Shown here: positions 1-8,692 of the stretch, piece after piece | Layout of the letters: each line of letters starts with the position of its first letter | Numbering within the stretch: position 1 is the first letter of the stretch | Assembly: GCF_958445495.1 (NCBI RefSeq) | Contig: NZ_CAUCSQ010000005.1 | Span: 68,624-132,623 of the forward strand | DNA length: 64,000 nt | Source: an uncultured Bacteroides sp. | GTDB taxonomy: Bacteria > Bacteroidota > Bacteroidia > Bacteroidales > Bacteroidaceae | Direction of reading: 5' to 3' | Position numbers and translations under genes: made by a program | Notes under the pieces: generated by a model | Databases searched by the model: none | Told to the model about the DNA's origin: nothing | The model's input: the letters and a program-made list of their open reading frames with translations, nothing else

Positions 1-1183
1 GTTCCCGCTGCACATCTGGCTGCCCGACGCAATGGAAGGCCCGACACCGGTCAGCGCCCTGATTCACGCCGCCACGATGGTGGTTGCAGGAGTTTACCTG
101 GTAGCGCGCATGTTCCCGCTCTTCATCGCTTATGCGCCGGACACGCTGCACCTGGTAGCCTGGGTGGGCGCGTTCACCGCTTTCTATGCAGCGAGCGTAG
201 CCTGCGTACAGTCGGACATCAAGCGCGTGCTGGCTTTCTCCACGATTTCGCAAATCGGCTTCATGATGGTGGCTTTGGGAGTCTGCACTTCCACAGACCC
301 GCACGAAGGCGGCCTGGGATACATGGCGTCTATGTTCCACCTGTTCACGCACGCCATGTTCAAAGCCTTGCTGTTCCTCGGCGCCGGAAGCATCATCCAT
401 GCGGTACACTCCAACGAGATGTCTGCTATGGGAGGATTGCGCAAATACATGCCTGTCACTCACTGGACGTTCCTGATTGCCTGCCTTGCCATCGCGGGTA
501 TCCCCCCGTTCTCCGGATTCTTCTCCAAAGACGAGATTCTGGCGGCATGTTTCCAGTACAGTCCCGTCATGGGCTGGGTAATGACGGTAATCGCCGCTAT
601 GACCGCTTTCTATATGTTCCGCCTTTATTACGGCATCTTCTGGGGAAAGGAAAACAAGGAGTTGCACGCTCACCATACACCGCATGAAAGCCCGCTGGCC
701 ATGACATTCCCGCTGATGTTCCTGGCGGCTGTCACCTGCGGGGCCGGATTCATCCCGTTCGGGCACTTCATCAGTTCCAACGGCGAGTCTTATTCCATCC
801 ACCTCGACCCATCGGTCGCTGTCACCAGTGTCGTCATTGCAATGGTCTCCATCGCAATCGCCACATGGATATACAAGAATGCCAAGCAACCGGTTGCGGA
901 CGCGCTCGCCAAACGGTTCAAAGGCTTGTGGACGGCTGCCTACCACCGTTTCTACATCGACGAGATATACCAGTTCATCACTCATAAGATTATCTTCCGC
1001 TGCATCTCCACTCCCATCGCATGGTGGGACCGCCATGTGGTAGACGGGTTCTTCGACTTTCTGGCATGGGCGACCAATACCACAAGCGACGAAATCCGCG
1101 GCTTGCAAAGCGGGCAGGTACAGCAATACGCCTATGTATTCCTGTGCGGCGCACTGGTACTTATCCTGCTGCTGGTTCTCTAG
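1..1183 (+). CDS. nuoL: NADH-quinone oxidoreductase subunit L, 5' truncated by window edge
   Basis: This is the C-terminal 394 residues of NuoL, an antiporter-like proton-pumping membrane subunit of respiratory complex I. The reading frame is open from base 2, so the gene starts outside the window; full-length NuoL is about 620-640 residues, so roughly 240 are missing. Seen in the sequence: the conserved segment around HIWLPDAMEGPTPVSALIHA at the very start, the KRVLAFSTISQIGFM motif, repeated hydrophobic helices, a HLFTHAMFKALLFL segment, and the long C-terminal lateral-helix region ending in a last membrane helix. nuoM follows after 37 bp and nuoN after that, the usual gene order. An internal ATG at 32 is not the true start. 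Confidence 0.97.
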   Translation, partial: FPLHIWLPDAMEGPTPVSALIHAATMVVAGVYLVARMFPLFIAYAPDTLHLVAWVGAFTAFYAASVACVQSDIKRVLAFSTISQIGFMMVALGVCTSTDPHEGGLGYMASMFHLFTHAMFKALLFLGAGSIIHAVHSNEMSAMGGLRKYMPVTHWTFLIACLAIAGIPPFSGFFSKDEILAACFQYSPVMGWVMTVIAAMTAFYMFRLYYGIFWGKENKELHAHHTPHESPLAMTFPLMFLAAVTCGAGFIPFGHFISSNGESYSIHLDPSVAVTSVVIAMVSIAIATWIYKNAKQPVADALAKRFKGLWTAAYHRFYIDEIYQFITHKIIFRCISTPIAWWDRHVVDGFFDFLAWATNTTSDEIRGLQSGQVQQYAYVFLCGALVLILLLVL

Positions 1184-1220
1184 TTCATCTATTATCAATC
1201 ATAATTCATAAACCATAAAC

Positions 1221-2705
1221 ATGAATTTTCTATCAATATTCGTACTAATCCCCTTACTGATGCTCGCCGGACTCTGGGCGGCACGGGGAATCAAAGCGAT
1301 TCGAGGGGTGATGGTTACCGGCGCATCGGCACTTCTGGTTGCCTCCGTCGTCCTGACCTTTTTGTACTTGGGAGAACGTAGTGCCGGAAACACGGCAGAA
1401 ATGTTATTCCGCGCAGATGCGGTCTGGTATGCCCCGCTCCACATCTCTTATTCGGTAGGTGTAGACGGCATCTCGGTAGCCATGCTGTTACTGTCCGCTA
1501 TCATCGTATTTACGGGGACGTTCGCCTCATGGCGCCTGCAACCCCTGACTAAAGAATATTTCCTCTGGTTCACGCTGCTTTCGATGGGGGTATTCGGGTT
1601 CTTCATCTCTATCGACCTGTTCACCATGTTCATGTTCTACGAAATAGCGCTGATACCGATGTACCTGTTAATCGGCGTATGGGGTTCGGGACGCAAGGAA
1701 TATGCCGCCATGAAACTGACGCTGATGCTGATGGGCGGTTCCGCCTTCCTGCTAATCGGTATTCTGGGAATTTATTTCGGCGCGGGGGCGACAACGATGA
1801 ATGTGCTTGAAATCGCACAGTTGCACAACATTCCTTTCGCGCAGCAATGCATCTGGTTCCCGCTGACGTTTATCGGGTTCGGCGTGCTGGGCGCGCTCTT
1901 CCCGTTCCATACATGGAGCCCCGACGGCCACGCTTCCGCCCCGACGGCAGTGTCCATGCTTCATGCGGGCGTACTGATGAAGCTGGGAGGTTACGGCTGT
2001 TTCCGCATCGCCATGTACCTGATGCCGGAAGCCGCCAACGAGCTTTCGTGGATATTCCTGATACTGACGGGCATCTCCGTTGTGTACGGCGCGTTCTCCG
2101 CCTGCGTGCAGACTGACTTGAAATATATCAACGCCTATTCTTCCGTATCCCACTGCGGGCTGGTTCTTTTCGCTATCCTGATGCTGAACCAGACTGCCGC
2201 CACCGGAGCTATCCTCCAGATGCTCTCGCACGGGCTGATGACGGCTTTGTTCTTCGCCCTTATCGGTATGATTTACGGACGGACGCACACCCGCGATGTC
2301 CGGGAGTTGTCCGGACTGATGAAGGTTATGCCGTTCCTCAGCGTATGCTATGTGATTGCCGGCCTTGCCAACCTCGGACTGCCGGGGCTCAGCGGTTTCA
2401 TCGCGGAAATGACTATCTTCGTGGGTTCTTTCCAGGATAACGACGTGTTCCACCGCACGCTGACTATCATCGCCTGCTCGTCCATCGTGATTACCGCGGT
2501 TTATATCCTGCGTCTGGTAGGCAAGATTCTGTACGGGACCTGCACCAACAAGCATCATCTCGAACTGACCGACGCTACGTGGGACGAACGGGTGGCGGTC
2601 ATCTGCCTCATCGCCTGCGTGGCAGGACTGGGTATGGCTCCTTTCTGGGTGAGCCGGATGATTGGCGAGAGCGTGCTTCCCGTAGTCACGCAACTGCTTC
2701 CGTAA
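1221..2705 (+). CDS. nuoM: NADH-quinone oxidoreductase subunit M
   Basis: NuoM is the second antiporter-like proton-translocating membrane subunit of complex I; 494 residues is the normal length. The protein is almost entirely membrane helices. Family features seen are the MFYEIALIPMYLLIGVWG segment holding the conserved glutamate of the proton channel, the HTWSPDGHASAPTAVSMLHA motif, the QTDLKYINAYSSVSHCG motif and SHGLMTALFF. The ATG at 1221 is preceded by an A/T-rich spacer (tcataaaccataaac) without a clear Shine-Dalgarno, as is usual in Bacteroides. A nearly identical spacer lies before nuoN. It acts with NuoL and NuoN in the inner membrane to couple NADH oxidation and menaquinone reduction to proton export. 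Confidence 0.98.
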   Translation: MNFLSIFVLIPLLMLAGLWAARGIKAIRGVMVTGASALLVASVVLTFLYLGERSAGNTAEMLFRADAVWYAPLHISYSVGVDGISVAMLLLSAIIVFTGTFASWRLQPLTKEYFLWFTLLSMGVFGFFISIDLFTMFMFYEIALIPMYLLIGVWGSGRKEYAAMKLTLMLMGGSAFLLIGILGIYFGAGATTMNVLEIAQLHNIPFAQQCIWFPLTFIGFGVLGALFPFHTWSPDGHASAPTAVSMLHAGVLMKLGGYGCFRIAMYLMPEAANELSWIFLILTGISVVYGAFSACVQTDLKYINAYSSVSHCGLVLFAILMLNQTAATGAILQMLSHGLMTALFFALIGMIYGRTHTRDVRELSGLMKVMPFLSVCYVIAGLANLGLPGLSGFIAEMTIFVGSFQDNDVFHRTLTIIACSSIVITAVYILRLVGKILYGTCTNKHHLELTDATWDERVAVICLIACVAGLGMAPFWVSRMIGESVLPVVTQLLP

Positions 2706-2752
2706 CCGACACAATTCATAAATCGTAATTCATAAACCATAAAATAAAGACA

Positions 2753-4192
2753 ATGGATTATTCACAATTTCTATATATGCGGGAAGAGCTGTCACTGGTA
2801 GCGGTTTTGCTGCTGCTCTTTTTGGCTGACCTTTTCATGAGCCCGGACGCGCACAAGAATGACGGGAAAGCACGGCTGAACACGCTGCTGCCTGTTATCC
2901 TGATGGTTATTCACACGGCTGTCAACCTGATTCCGGGCACGGCTGCCGACGCTTTCGGCGGAATGTACCATTATGTACCGATGCATACGGTAGTCAAGTC
3001 TGTCCTGAACGTAGGGACGCTGATTGTTTTCCTGATGGCGCACGAATGGATGAAGCGCGAAGACACTTCTTTCAAGCAGGGTGAGTTCTACGTGCTTACG
3101 CTTTCGACTTTGTTCGGCATGTATCTCATGATTTCCGCAGGACATTTCCTGATGTTCTTCATCGGGCTGGAGACTGCTTCCGTGCCGATGGCAGCGCTGA
3201 TTGCGTTTGACAAGTACCGCCACAATTCGGCGGAGGCGGGAGCCAAGTATATCCTGACGGCTCTTTTCTCCAGCGCGTTGCTGTTGTTCGGGCTGTCCAT
3301 GATTTACGGTTCGACGGGTACATTGTACTTTGACGACATTCCGGCGCATATCGACGGAAATCCCCTGCAAATCATGGCGTTCGTATTTTTCTTTACGGGA
3401 ATGGCGTTCAAGCTGTCGCTCGTGCCGTTCCATCTCTGGACGGCGGACGTTTACGAAGGCGCGCCGAGCACGGTCACGGCTTATTTGAGCGTTATCTCAA
3501 AAGGGTCGGCGGCATTTGTCTTGCTGGCAATCCTCATCAAGGTGTTCGCCCCGATAATCAACGACTGGCAGGAGGTGCTCTACTGGGTTACCATCGTTTC
3601 CATAACCGTTGCCAACATTTTCGCTGTCCGCCAGCAGAACCTGAAACGTCTGATGGCTTTCTCCAGTATCTCGCAGGCGGGATACATCATGCTCGGAGTT
3701 ATCGGAGGAAGCGCCCAGGGAATGACGGCACTGGTTTATTACGTACTGGTATATGCCGTTGCCAACCTCGGTGTATTTGCGGTTATCACAATCGTCGCGC
3801 TGCGCAGCCAGAAGTTCACGCTGGAGGATTATGCAGGTCTTTACAAGACGAATCCGAAAATCGCGCTTCTGATGACTTTATCACTGTTTTCACTGGCGGG
3901 TATCCCTCCGTTTGCGGGATTCTTCTCCAAGTTCTTTATCTTCATGGCTGCCTTCGACGCCGGTTTCCACTTGCTGGTGTTCATCGCACTGGTGAATACT
4001 GTCATCTCGCTGTATTACTACCTGCTGATTGTCAAAGCGATGTACATCACTCCTTCCGACAACCCGATTCCCGCTTTCCGCAGTGATGGCTGCACGAAAT
4101 GGGGACTGGCTCTCTGCACGCTGGGCATCATCGGCCTGGGTATCGCAAGCATCGTATATCAGTCTATCGACAAACTGGCATTCGGAATATAA
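2753..4192 (+). CDS. nuoN: NADH-quinone oxidoreductase subunit N
   Basis: NuoN is the third antiporter-like subunit and normally the last gene of the nuo operon, as here. 479 residues matches the family. Seen: many membrane helices, an FFIGLETASVPMAALIAF helix with the conserved glutamate, VPFHLWTADVYEGAPSTVTA, the QQNLKRLMAFSSISQAGYIM motif, and AGIPPFAGFFSKFFIF. The stop codon is followed by a strong hairpin at 4270-4326 that probably ends the operon. No additional nuo gene follows, and the next gene is on the opposite strand. Confidence 0.98.
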   Translation: MDYSQFLYMREELSLVAVLLLLFLADLFMSPDAHKNDGKARLNTLLPVILMVIHTAVNLIPGTAADAFGGMYHYVPMHTVVKSVLNVGTLIVFLMAHEWMKREDTSFKQGEFYVLTLSTLFGMYLMISAGHFLMFFIGLETASVPMAALIAFDKYRHNSAEAGAKYILTALFSSALLLFGLSMIYGSTGTLYFDDIPAHIDGNPLQIMAFVFFFTGMAFKLSLVPFHLWTADVYEGAPSTVTAYLSVISKGSAAFVLLAILIKVFAPIINDWQEVLYWVTIVSITVANIFAVRQQNLKRLMAFSSISQAGYIMLGVIGGSAQGMTALVYYVLVYAVANLGVFAVITIVALRSQKFTLEDYAGLYKTNPKIALLMTLSLFSLAGIPPFAGFFSKFFIFMAAFDAGFHLLVFIALVNTVISLYYYLLIVKAMYITPSDNPIPAFRSDGCTKWGLALCTLGIIGLGIASIVYQSIDKLAFGI

Positions 4193-4269
4193 GGTGAAGG
4201 TAAAACTGAAACTATACTGAGGAGTACTCAGAGAAGTTGCGGATTGCAACAGGTAAACCCGTAACGCAT

Positions 4270-4326
4270 GAATCCCCTTGTTGAGTCCTTACACGGTTAT
4301 GAACCGGGACTGGAACAAGGGGATTC
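4270..4326. terminator. Long hairpin between convergent nuoN and sensor kinase genes
   Basis: The arm gaatccccttgttgagtcc (4270-4288) pairs with a near-perfect complement at 4307-4326, with one extra base, around an 18-nt loop. It lies between two converging transcription units, so it could terminate both. The T-run after it (gtttt) is short, so factor-independent termination is likely but not certain. The rest of 4193-4500 shows nothing else of note. Confidence 0.7.
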
Positions 4327-4500
4327 GTTTTAACGGGGGACTGATTTACGGAAGGATATTCAGTAAATGTCCCTACTTTAAGCATGAATTAGTCGGCCAA
4401 TTTTATACTATTTGCTGAATGTCCCTACGGACGTCTCCGTGAAACGGCCGGCTCGGCGCGTTCTCTTTTCCTTCCGGAGGGCTTATTCTTGTACGGACTG

Positions 4501-7302
4501 TTATTCTTCCGTATCGGGCACTGTCACTCTGCGGAGTTTAAACCAGAACCGGGAACCTTTTCCCAATTCCGAATCGACGCCGATTTTCCCTCCCAACTGC
4601 TCTACGATGCTCTTGCAGATAGAAAGTCCTAATCCCGTGCCGTGCACAAAGGTGTTGAGTTTTACGAAACGCTCGAAGATATGCGGAAGTTGTTCTCTGG
4701 CGATTCCTATTCCCGTATCTTCCACGTAAATTTCCAGTTCTTCCTCTTCCAGGCGATATCCCACGCGGATACTTCCTTCGGAGGTAAACTTGATTGCGTT
4801 GTTCACAAAGTTGGATATTACCTGGTGCATACGGTTCCGGTCGCTGATGATATGGCAAACCGGGAGATGGGGGTCGAATACTAACTGGACGCCGGGCTTT
4901 ATCTTCATCTGCATGGAGAGGACGATATCCTCACACAGCAGGTTCACGTCTACATCACCGTTGGTAAGCTCGAACGTGCCTGCCTCAATCTTCGAGAGGT
5001 CGAGGATGTCTGAAATCAATTGCAGCAGCAGTTCGTTGTTCTCGCGGACTATGTTGATGTACTCTCTCCGCTCTTCGATGTCTTCCGACTCGACCAGCAA
5101 ATCGGAGAAGCCGACAATGGCATTGAGCGGGGTACGTATCTCATGGCTCATGTTGGCGAGGAAAGCACTTTTCAACTTGTCCATCATCTGCGCCTTATCG
5201 CGCGCCCGAATCAATTCGGCTTCCGTCTCTTTCAGTTCCGTGATATCATAGTTGATGCCTATAATCTCTATCTCGTCTATCTCCGGCCTGTAAGTCGTGA
5301 CTACCACGTTCATTCGTATCCAGTTCCATTTATCCGCCGAACCGGGACGGCGGATGCGCATCTCTCCCCGGAAGTTTTTTCCCGTGCCTTTCCTGACTTC
5401 TTTGTAAAAGTCAAGAATACGCTTGCGGTCGTCCGGATGCATGTTGCGGTAGATGCCTACAATCTCATTCAGCGGCGTGCCTTCTTTTTCCCCGATGTTC
5501 TTGTACCATTGTTTGATGGCGTATCCTTTCCGGTCTATCAGGTTCAACTTGGCATATCCTACTTTGGCGTAGTCGGATATCAAAAGGAAGAAATTCTCAA
5601 AATCATGGATACGGTTCATCGCGTCAATCTGTTCCGTATTATCAATGCTGATTAGGATATATCCGTTGAAGTTGCCTTCGTTGTCATACAGTTTGGTGAC
5701 TTTGGTATATAAATCAATCATGTTGGAACGGTTCGTGCGGTAGTATTTGCCGACCTGTTCAAAGGAATAGTTCACGCGGAAATCAACCAGGTCTTCCATA
5801 CGCACACGTTCACGGACAGCTTGGGGCACATTCGGGTTATCGAAGAAATTGAGTCCTATCACGCTGTTCTTATCTTCCAGCCCGAATATTTCCATATCTT
5901 TGTTGTTCAGTTCCTGCAAGTATCCGTCTTTATCGTAAATTTCGACACCTGCCGGGATATTGGCGAAGATATTTTTGAAGAGTTTCTCGCTGCGGTCTAA
6001 AGCGCGATTGGCTTTTACGGCCGCCGTGTTGTCTATGAAGAGTCCGACCACTTCGTCTGCTTCCGGGGAATAAATTATCCAATGGGCATAGCGGTCTGTC
6101 TTGGAGAAGTATTCGTCTCTTTCTTTGTATGAGTTGCTGTCCAGCACTTGCAACAGGAAATCGAGCTTTTGAAGGTAATCGGCATGTATCTCCGATGCCA
6201 AACGGCCTACATACGCTTCTACCGGGTCGCCGAAAAACTCGGCACTGATGTTGTTGGCGTCCGTCATCCGGTAATCGCAAGGCTGCCGGTCCGCATCACG
6301 GACAATCGACATGCGGATATATCCCATCGGCATATAGCGGAACAGGTTTTTCAGAAAAGACTGCTCGCGGATGACGTGGTCTTTCGCTTTCCGCAGCTCG
6401 ATACAAATGCTGATTATATTTCCCAGTGAGGAGAACCACTGGTAGTCTTCGTTCGTCCACTCACGATATGTCTCGACCAAGTCGATTCCCATATATCCCC
6501 AGGCACGCTCACCGGCTATCAGGGGCGTAACCATCAACGATTTTATCCCTTGCATGGAAAGTATGCGGTATTCATCCGTCGCATTTTCCGGTAACTGCCT
6601 CAAGGAAGCCAGTATGATGGGCTTGCCGGACAGGATTTGCCGGCTCCACCATTCCGTCTGGCTGACGGGAATCGACTGCAGATTTTCTTTTTCCGCAGAG
6701 ACGCTTCCCGAAACGACTTCGTACACACAGCTATGATGGGTATATGAGGGGTCGTATTCGAAAATATAGACACGCCCGCCTCCGTGGTAAAGGTTCAGGA
6801 TGTCATTCAATATCTCTACGATGCATGCCTCGACGCTTTCGTCGCGCAGGAAACGGAACAATGACTGTGATATGTAGTTCTGGCGGCGAAGCAGGTCATT
6901 GACCCGGTACACGGACTTCTTCTGCTCCGACTCTCCGGGAGCTTCAACACGCTGGACCACTCCGAAAGCTTTGTCTCCTCCTTCCGCTCCGGTTCCTTTC
7001 TCACGAAACCCCAAGCGTGTATGCAACCAGATTTCCCCGTCTCTGCAACAGACGGGAAATGTTTGCTCGTAGAAGTCTTTATGTATATCCGCATTTGCCT
7101 GGAATTCCTGAATCACTTGCTGGCGATAGTCTTCACGTATTAGTTCCCCGAATTCCCGAAAACTAATCGTGTCTCCTTCCAATCCCAAAAGGTTGCTAAG
7201 GTAGTCCGAGCAAAGATAGCGTCTCGCTGAAAAGTCTGCTTCCCACCATCCTATCTGGGCTAATGAGGCCATCTTACAATATCGTTCGTTGTCTGTTTGC
7301 AT
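4501..7302 (-). CDS. Multi-PAS/GAF sensor histidine kinase
   Basis: A 933-residue sensor kinase. From the N-terminus I read a PAS-like region (about 10-120), a GAF-like region (about 140-305), a PAS-like region (315-430), a PAS domain (435-560) and a PAS/PAC domain (565-695). Then come a HisKA dimerisation domain with the phosphoacceptor His at about 720 (NMSHEIRTPLN) and a HATPase_c domain with the N box (NFVNNAIKF, ~831), G1 (DTGIGI, ~863) and G2 (GTGLGLSI, ~888). No membrane segment and no receiver domain are visible, so it is a soluble kinase that must pass phosphate to a separate regulator, which is not in this window. The ligand is unknown. The ATG at 7302 is supported by a -7 box 31 bp upstream. 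Confidence 0.93.
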   Translation of the reverse strand: MQTDNERYCKMASLAQIGWWEADFSARRYLCSDYLSNLLGLEGDTISFREFGELIREDYRQQVIQEFQANADIHKDFYEQTFPVCCRDGEIWLHTRLGFREKGTGAEGGDKAFGVVQRVEAPGESEQKKSVYRVNDLLRRQNYISQSLFRFLRDESVEACIVEILNDILNLYHGGGRVYIFEYDPSYTHHSCVYEVVSGSVSAEKENLQSIPVSQTEWWSRQILSGKPIILASLRQLPENATDEYRILSMQGIKSLMVTPLIAGERAWGYMGIDLVETYREWTNEDYQWFSSLGNIISICIELRKAKDHVIREQSFLKNLFRYMPMGYIRMSIVRDADRQPCDYRMTDANNISAEFFGDPVEAYVGRLASEIHADYLQKLDFLLQVLDSNSYKERDEYFSKTDRYAHWIIYSPEADEVVGLFIDNTAAVKANRALDRSEKLFKNIFANIPAGVEIYDKDGYLQELNNKDMEIFGLEDKNSVIGLNFFDNPNVPQAVRERVRMEDLVDFRVNYSFEQVGKYYRTNRSNMIDLYTKVTKLYDNEGNFNGYILISIDNTEQIDAMNRIHDFENFFLLISDYAKVGYAKLNLIDRKGYAIKQWYKNIGEKEGTPLNEIVGIYRNMHPDDRKRILDFYKEVRKGTGKNFRGEMRIRRPGSADKWNWIRMNVVVTTYRPEIDEIEIIGINYDITELKETEAELIRARDKAQMMDKLKSAFLANMSHEIRTPLNAIVGFSDLLVESEDIEERREYINIVRENNELLLQLISDILDLSKIEAGTFELTNGDVDVNLLCEDIVLSMQMKIKPGVQLVFDPHLPVCHIISDRNRMHQVISNFVNNAIKFTSEGSIRVGYRLEEEELEIYVEDTGIGIAREQLPHIFERFVKLNTFVHGTGLGLSICKSIVEQLGGKIGVDSELGKGSRFWFKLRRVTVPDTEE

Positions 7303-7332
7303 AAATTACCTGCTCTAGATTATATAGTCTGA

Positions 7333-7340
7333 CAAATATA
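7333..7340 (-). promoter_or_regulatory. Candidate -7 promoter box for the sensor kinase
   Basis: The minus strand reads TATATTTG, an exact match to the Bacteroides -7 consensus TAnnTTTG, 31 bp before the kinase ATG. No clear -33 TTTG is seen about 20 bp further upstream, so the call rests on one box. Confidence 0.5.
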
Positions 7341-7427
7341 CGAAAAAGTAAATATGTAGTAGTATAAAGGTAAAAAAAGATAAAAAAGAATAGTTATAGG
7401 AGAATAAACGGAGGAGACCGTCACTTT

Positions 7428-7681
7428 CCCGTCGCTACCCTATCGCTATCTACTTGTTGCCCTATCATTGTCTAATTGCTGCCCAATCGTTATTCAATTA
7501 CTGTCCAGTCGTTACCTAATTACTGTCCAATCGTTATTCAATCGCTATCCAGTCGTCACCTAATTACTGTTCAATCGTTATTCAATCACTGTTCCATCAT
7601 TACCTAACCACTGCCCAGTCATTATCTAATCACTGCCCCCATTTCTATCCTGCCATTGCCTTATCGCTATCCCGTCTTTCC
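7428..7681. repeat. Degenerate 11-bp-period tandem repeat array
   Basis: About 23 consecutive units of 11 bases fill the space between the kinase and the AraC gene. Typical units are ccaatcgttat, tcaattactgt, ctaattactgt and ccagtcgttac; the consensus is close to YYAATCRYTRY. Nineteen units run without a break from 7428 to 7636, then a one-base insertion, then about four poorer units. Some units alternate so that a 22-bp superperiod is visible. Because 11 is not a multiple of 3, the array cannot encode a simple peptide repeat. The remaining parts of 7303-7759 hold only the kinase promoter and a C-rich stretch. Confidence 0.85.
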
Positions 7682-7759
7682 CATCTTTCACGGAATGTCC
7701 CGTCCCCGCCTTCCCCCTCTTCTTGCAGGAACATCGCCGGTATTTTGAATAAAACGGGA

Positions 7760-8659
7760 TTAAATCAAGACTTTCTTCTTCCGGTAGTTCTCCCGGAACT
7801 CTTTAGGGGAACAGGATTTTTTCTTTTTAAAGATGCGGTTGAAGTTAGAGAGATTATTAAAGCCGCACTCATAGCAGATTTCGGCAATCGACATGGTGGA
7901 ATCGACAAGCATCCGGGAGGCAAAACCCAAACGTATGTCGATGATGTAGTCGGAGAGGTTCTTTCCCGTACGTACTTTAAAGAAACGGCTGAACGATACG
8001 TCTGTCATTCCGACCATACTTGCCAGTTGTCCCAGGCGAATCTCTTCCTGATAATGGGCGTTGATATATTCCTGCACTTTCTGTACGCGGCGGCTGTCCG
8101 AATGAATGTCTATTTTTGCGAAAGACGAACTGGACAGAGTGCAGGAATCTTCTTCAAAGAGGGAAAGCTCGTAAAGAATCGTCATGAATTTGATGACGGC
8201 GTAGAATCCCTGTTTCTCGGAAGCGAGCGTGTCCAGCAACGGATAGACTTTTAAAATGGCGGACATCGGGAAACGAAGCCCTTTCTGCGCCTTGTCCAGC
8301 ATCCGGCGGATAGAGTCGAACTGATTCTTATTGATAAAGCTCTTGAAAAAAAGGTCGGAAGAGAACTGAATCGTAATCTCTCTTATCTCTTTCGAACAGC
8401 ATTCGTTCTGTTCCCAGACATGCTCCAGCTCTTTGCCGGTTATCAGCACCAAATCATAATCGCCTATCACTTCGGAAGAGTCGCCGACAATCCTCCTGAC
8501 TCCCGCCGCTTTCTCCGTGAAATTCAGTTCAAACTCGGAATGGTTATGGATAGGGTAAGTAAACTCCGTCTTATAACGTTCCGCAATGTAAAAGCAATCT
8601 TTATCAGACAAAGGAGTAATCTCGCGAATAATCTGATTGGGCAATGGTGTGTTCATCAT
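7760..8659 (-). CDS. AraC-family transcriptional regulator
   Basis: A 299-residue AraC-type regulator. The N-terminal part (about 15-95) looks like a cupin-like sensing domain, with the metal/ligand-type stretch TYPIHNHSEFELNF. The C-terminal 100 residues form the double helix-turn-helix: first helix pair around IRLGQLASMVGMTDVSFSRF and the second around IAEICYECGFNNLSNFNRIF, ending in the basic tail KEFRENYRKKK. It lies 33 bp downstream of the mechanosensitive channel gene on the same strand and could be co-transcribed with it. What it senses and regulates cannot be read from the sequence. Confidence 0.93.
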   Translation of the reverse strand: MMNTPLPNQIIREITPLSDKDCFYIAERYKTEFTYPIHNHSEFELNFTEKAAGVRRIVGDSSEVIGDYDLVLITGKELEHVWEQNECCSKEIREITIQFSSDLFFKSFINKNQFDSIRRMLDKAQKGLRFPMSAILKVYPLLDTLASEKQGFYAVIKFMTILYELSLFEEDSCTLSSSSFAKIDIHSDSRRVQKVQEYINAHYQEEIRLGQLASMVGMTDVSFSRFFKVRTGKNLSDYIIDIRLGFASRMLVDSTMSIAEICYECGFNNLSNFNRIFKKKKSCSPKEFRENYRKKKVLI

Positions 8660-8692
8660 GAGTATTGTTTAACTGTGTGTTTTCTCCGGTAA

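Noticed and set aside
1752..2714. 320-codon open frame on the minus strand inside nuoM
   Set aside because: Composition is typical of an antisense frame (rich in His, Arg, Gln), it has no recognisable motif, and nuoM is certain on the other strand.
1184..2752. Duplicated spacer aattcataaaccataaa before nuoM and nuoN as a regulatory element
   Set aside because: Short A/T-rich leaders of this kind are common in Bacteroides operons and no structure or motif beyond low complexity is visible.
4501..7302. Hybrid two-component system (kinase plus receiver and regulator in one protein)
   Set aside because: The protein ends 35 residues after the G2 box; no receiver or DNA-binding domain is present.
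7428..7681. CRISPR array
   Set aside because: The period is 11 bp with no conserved 28-37-bp repeat, no unique spacers, and no cas genes nearby.
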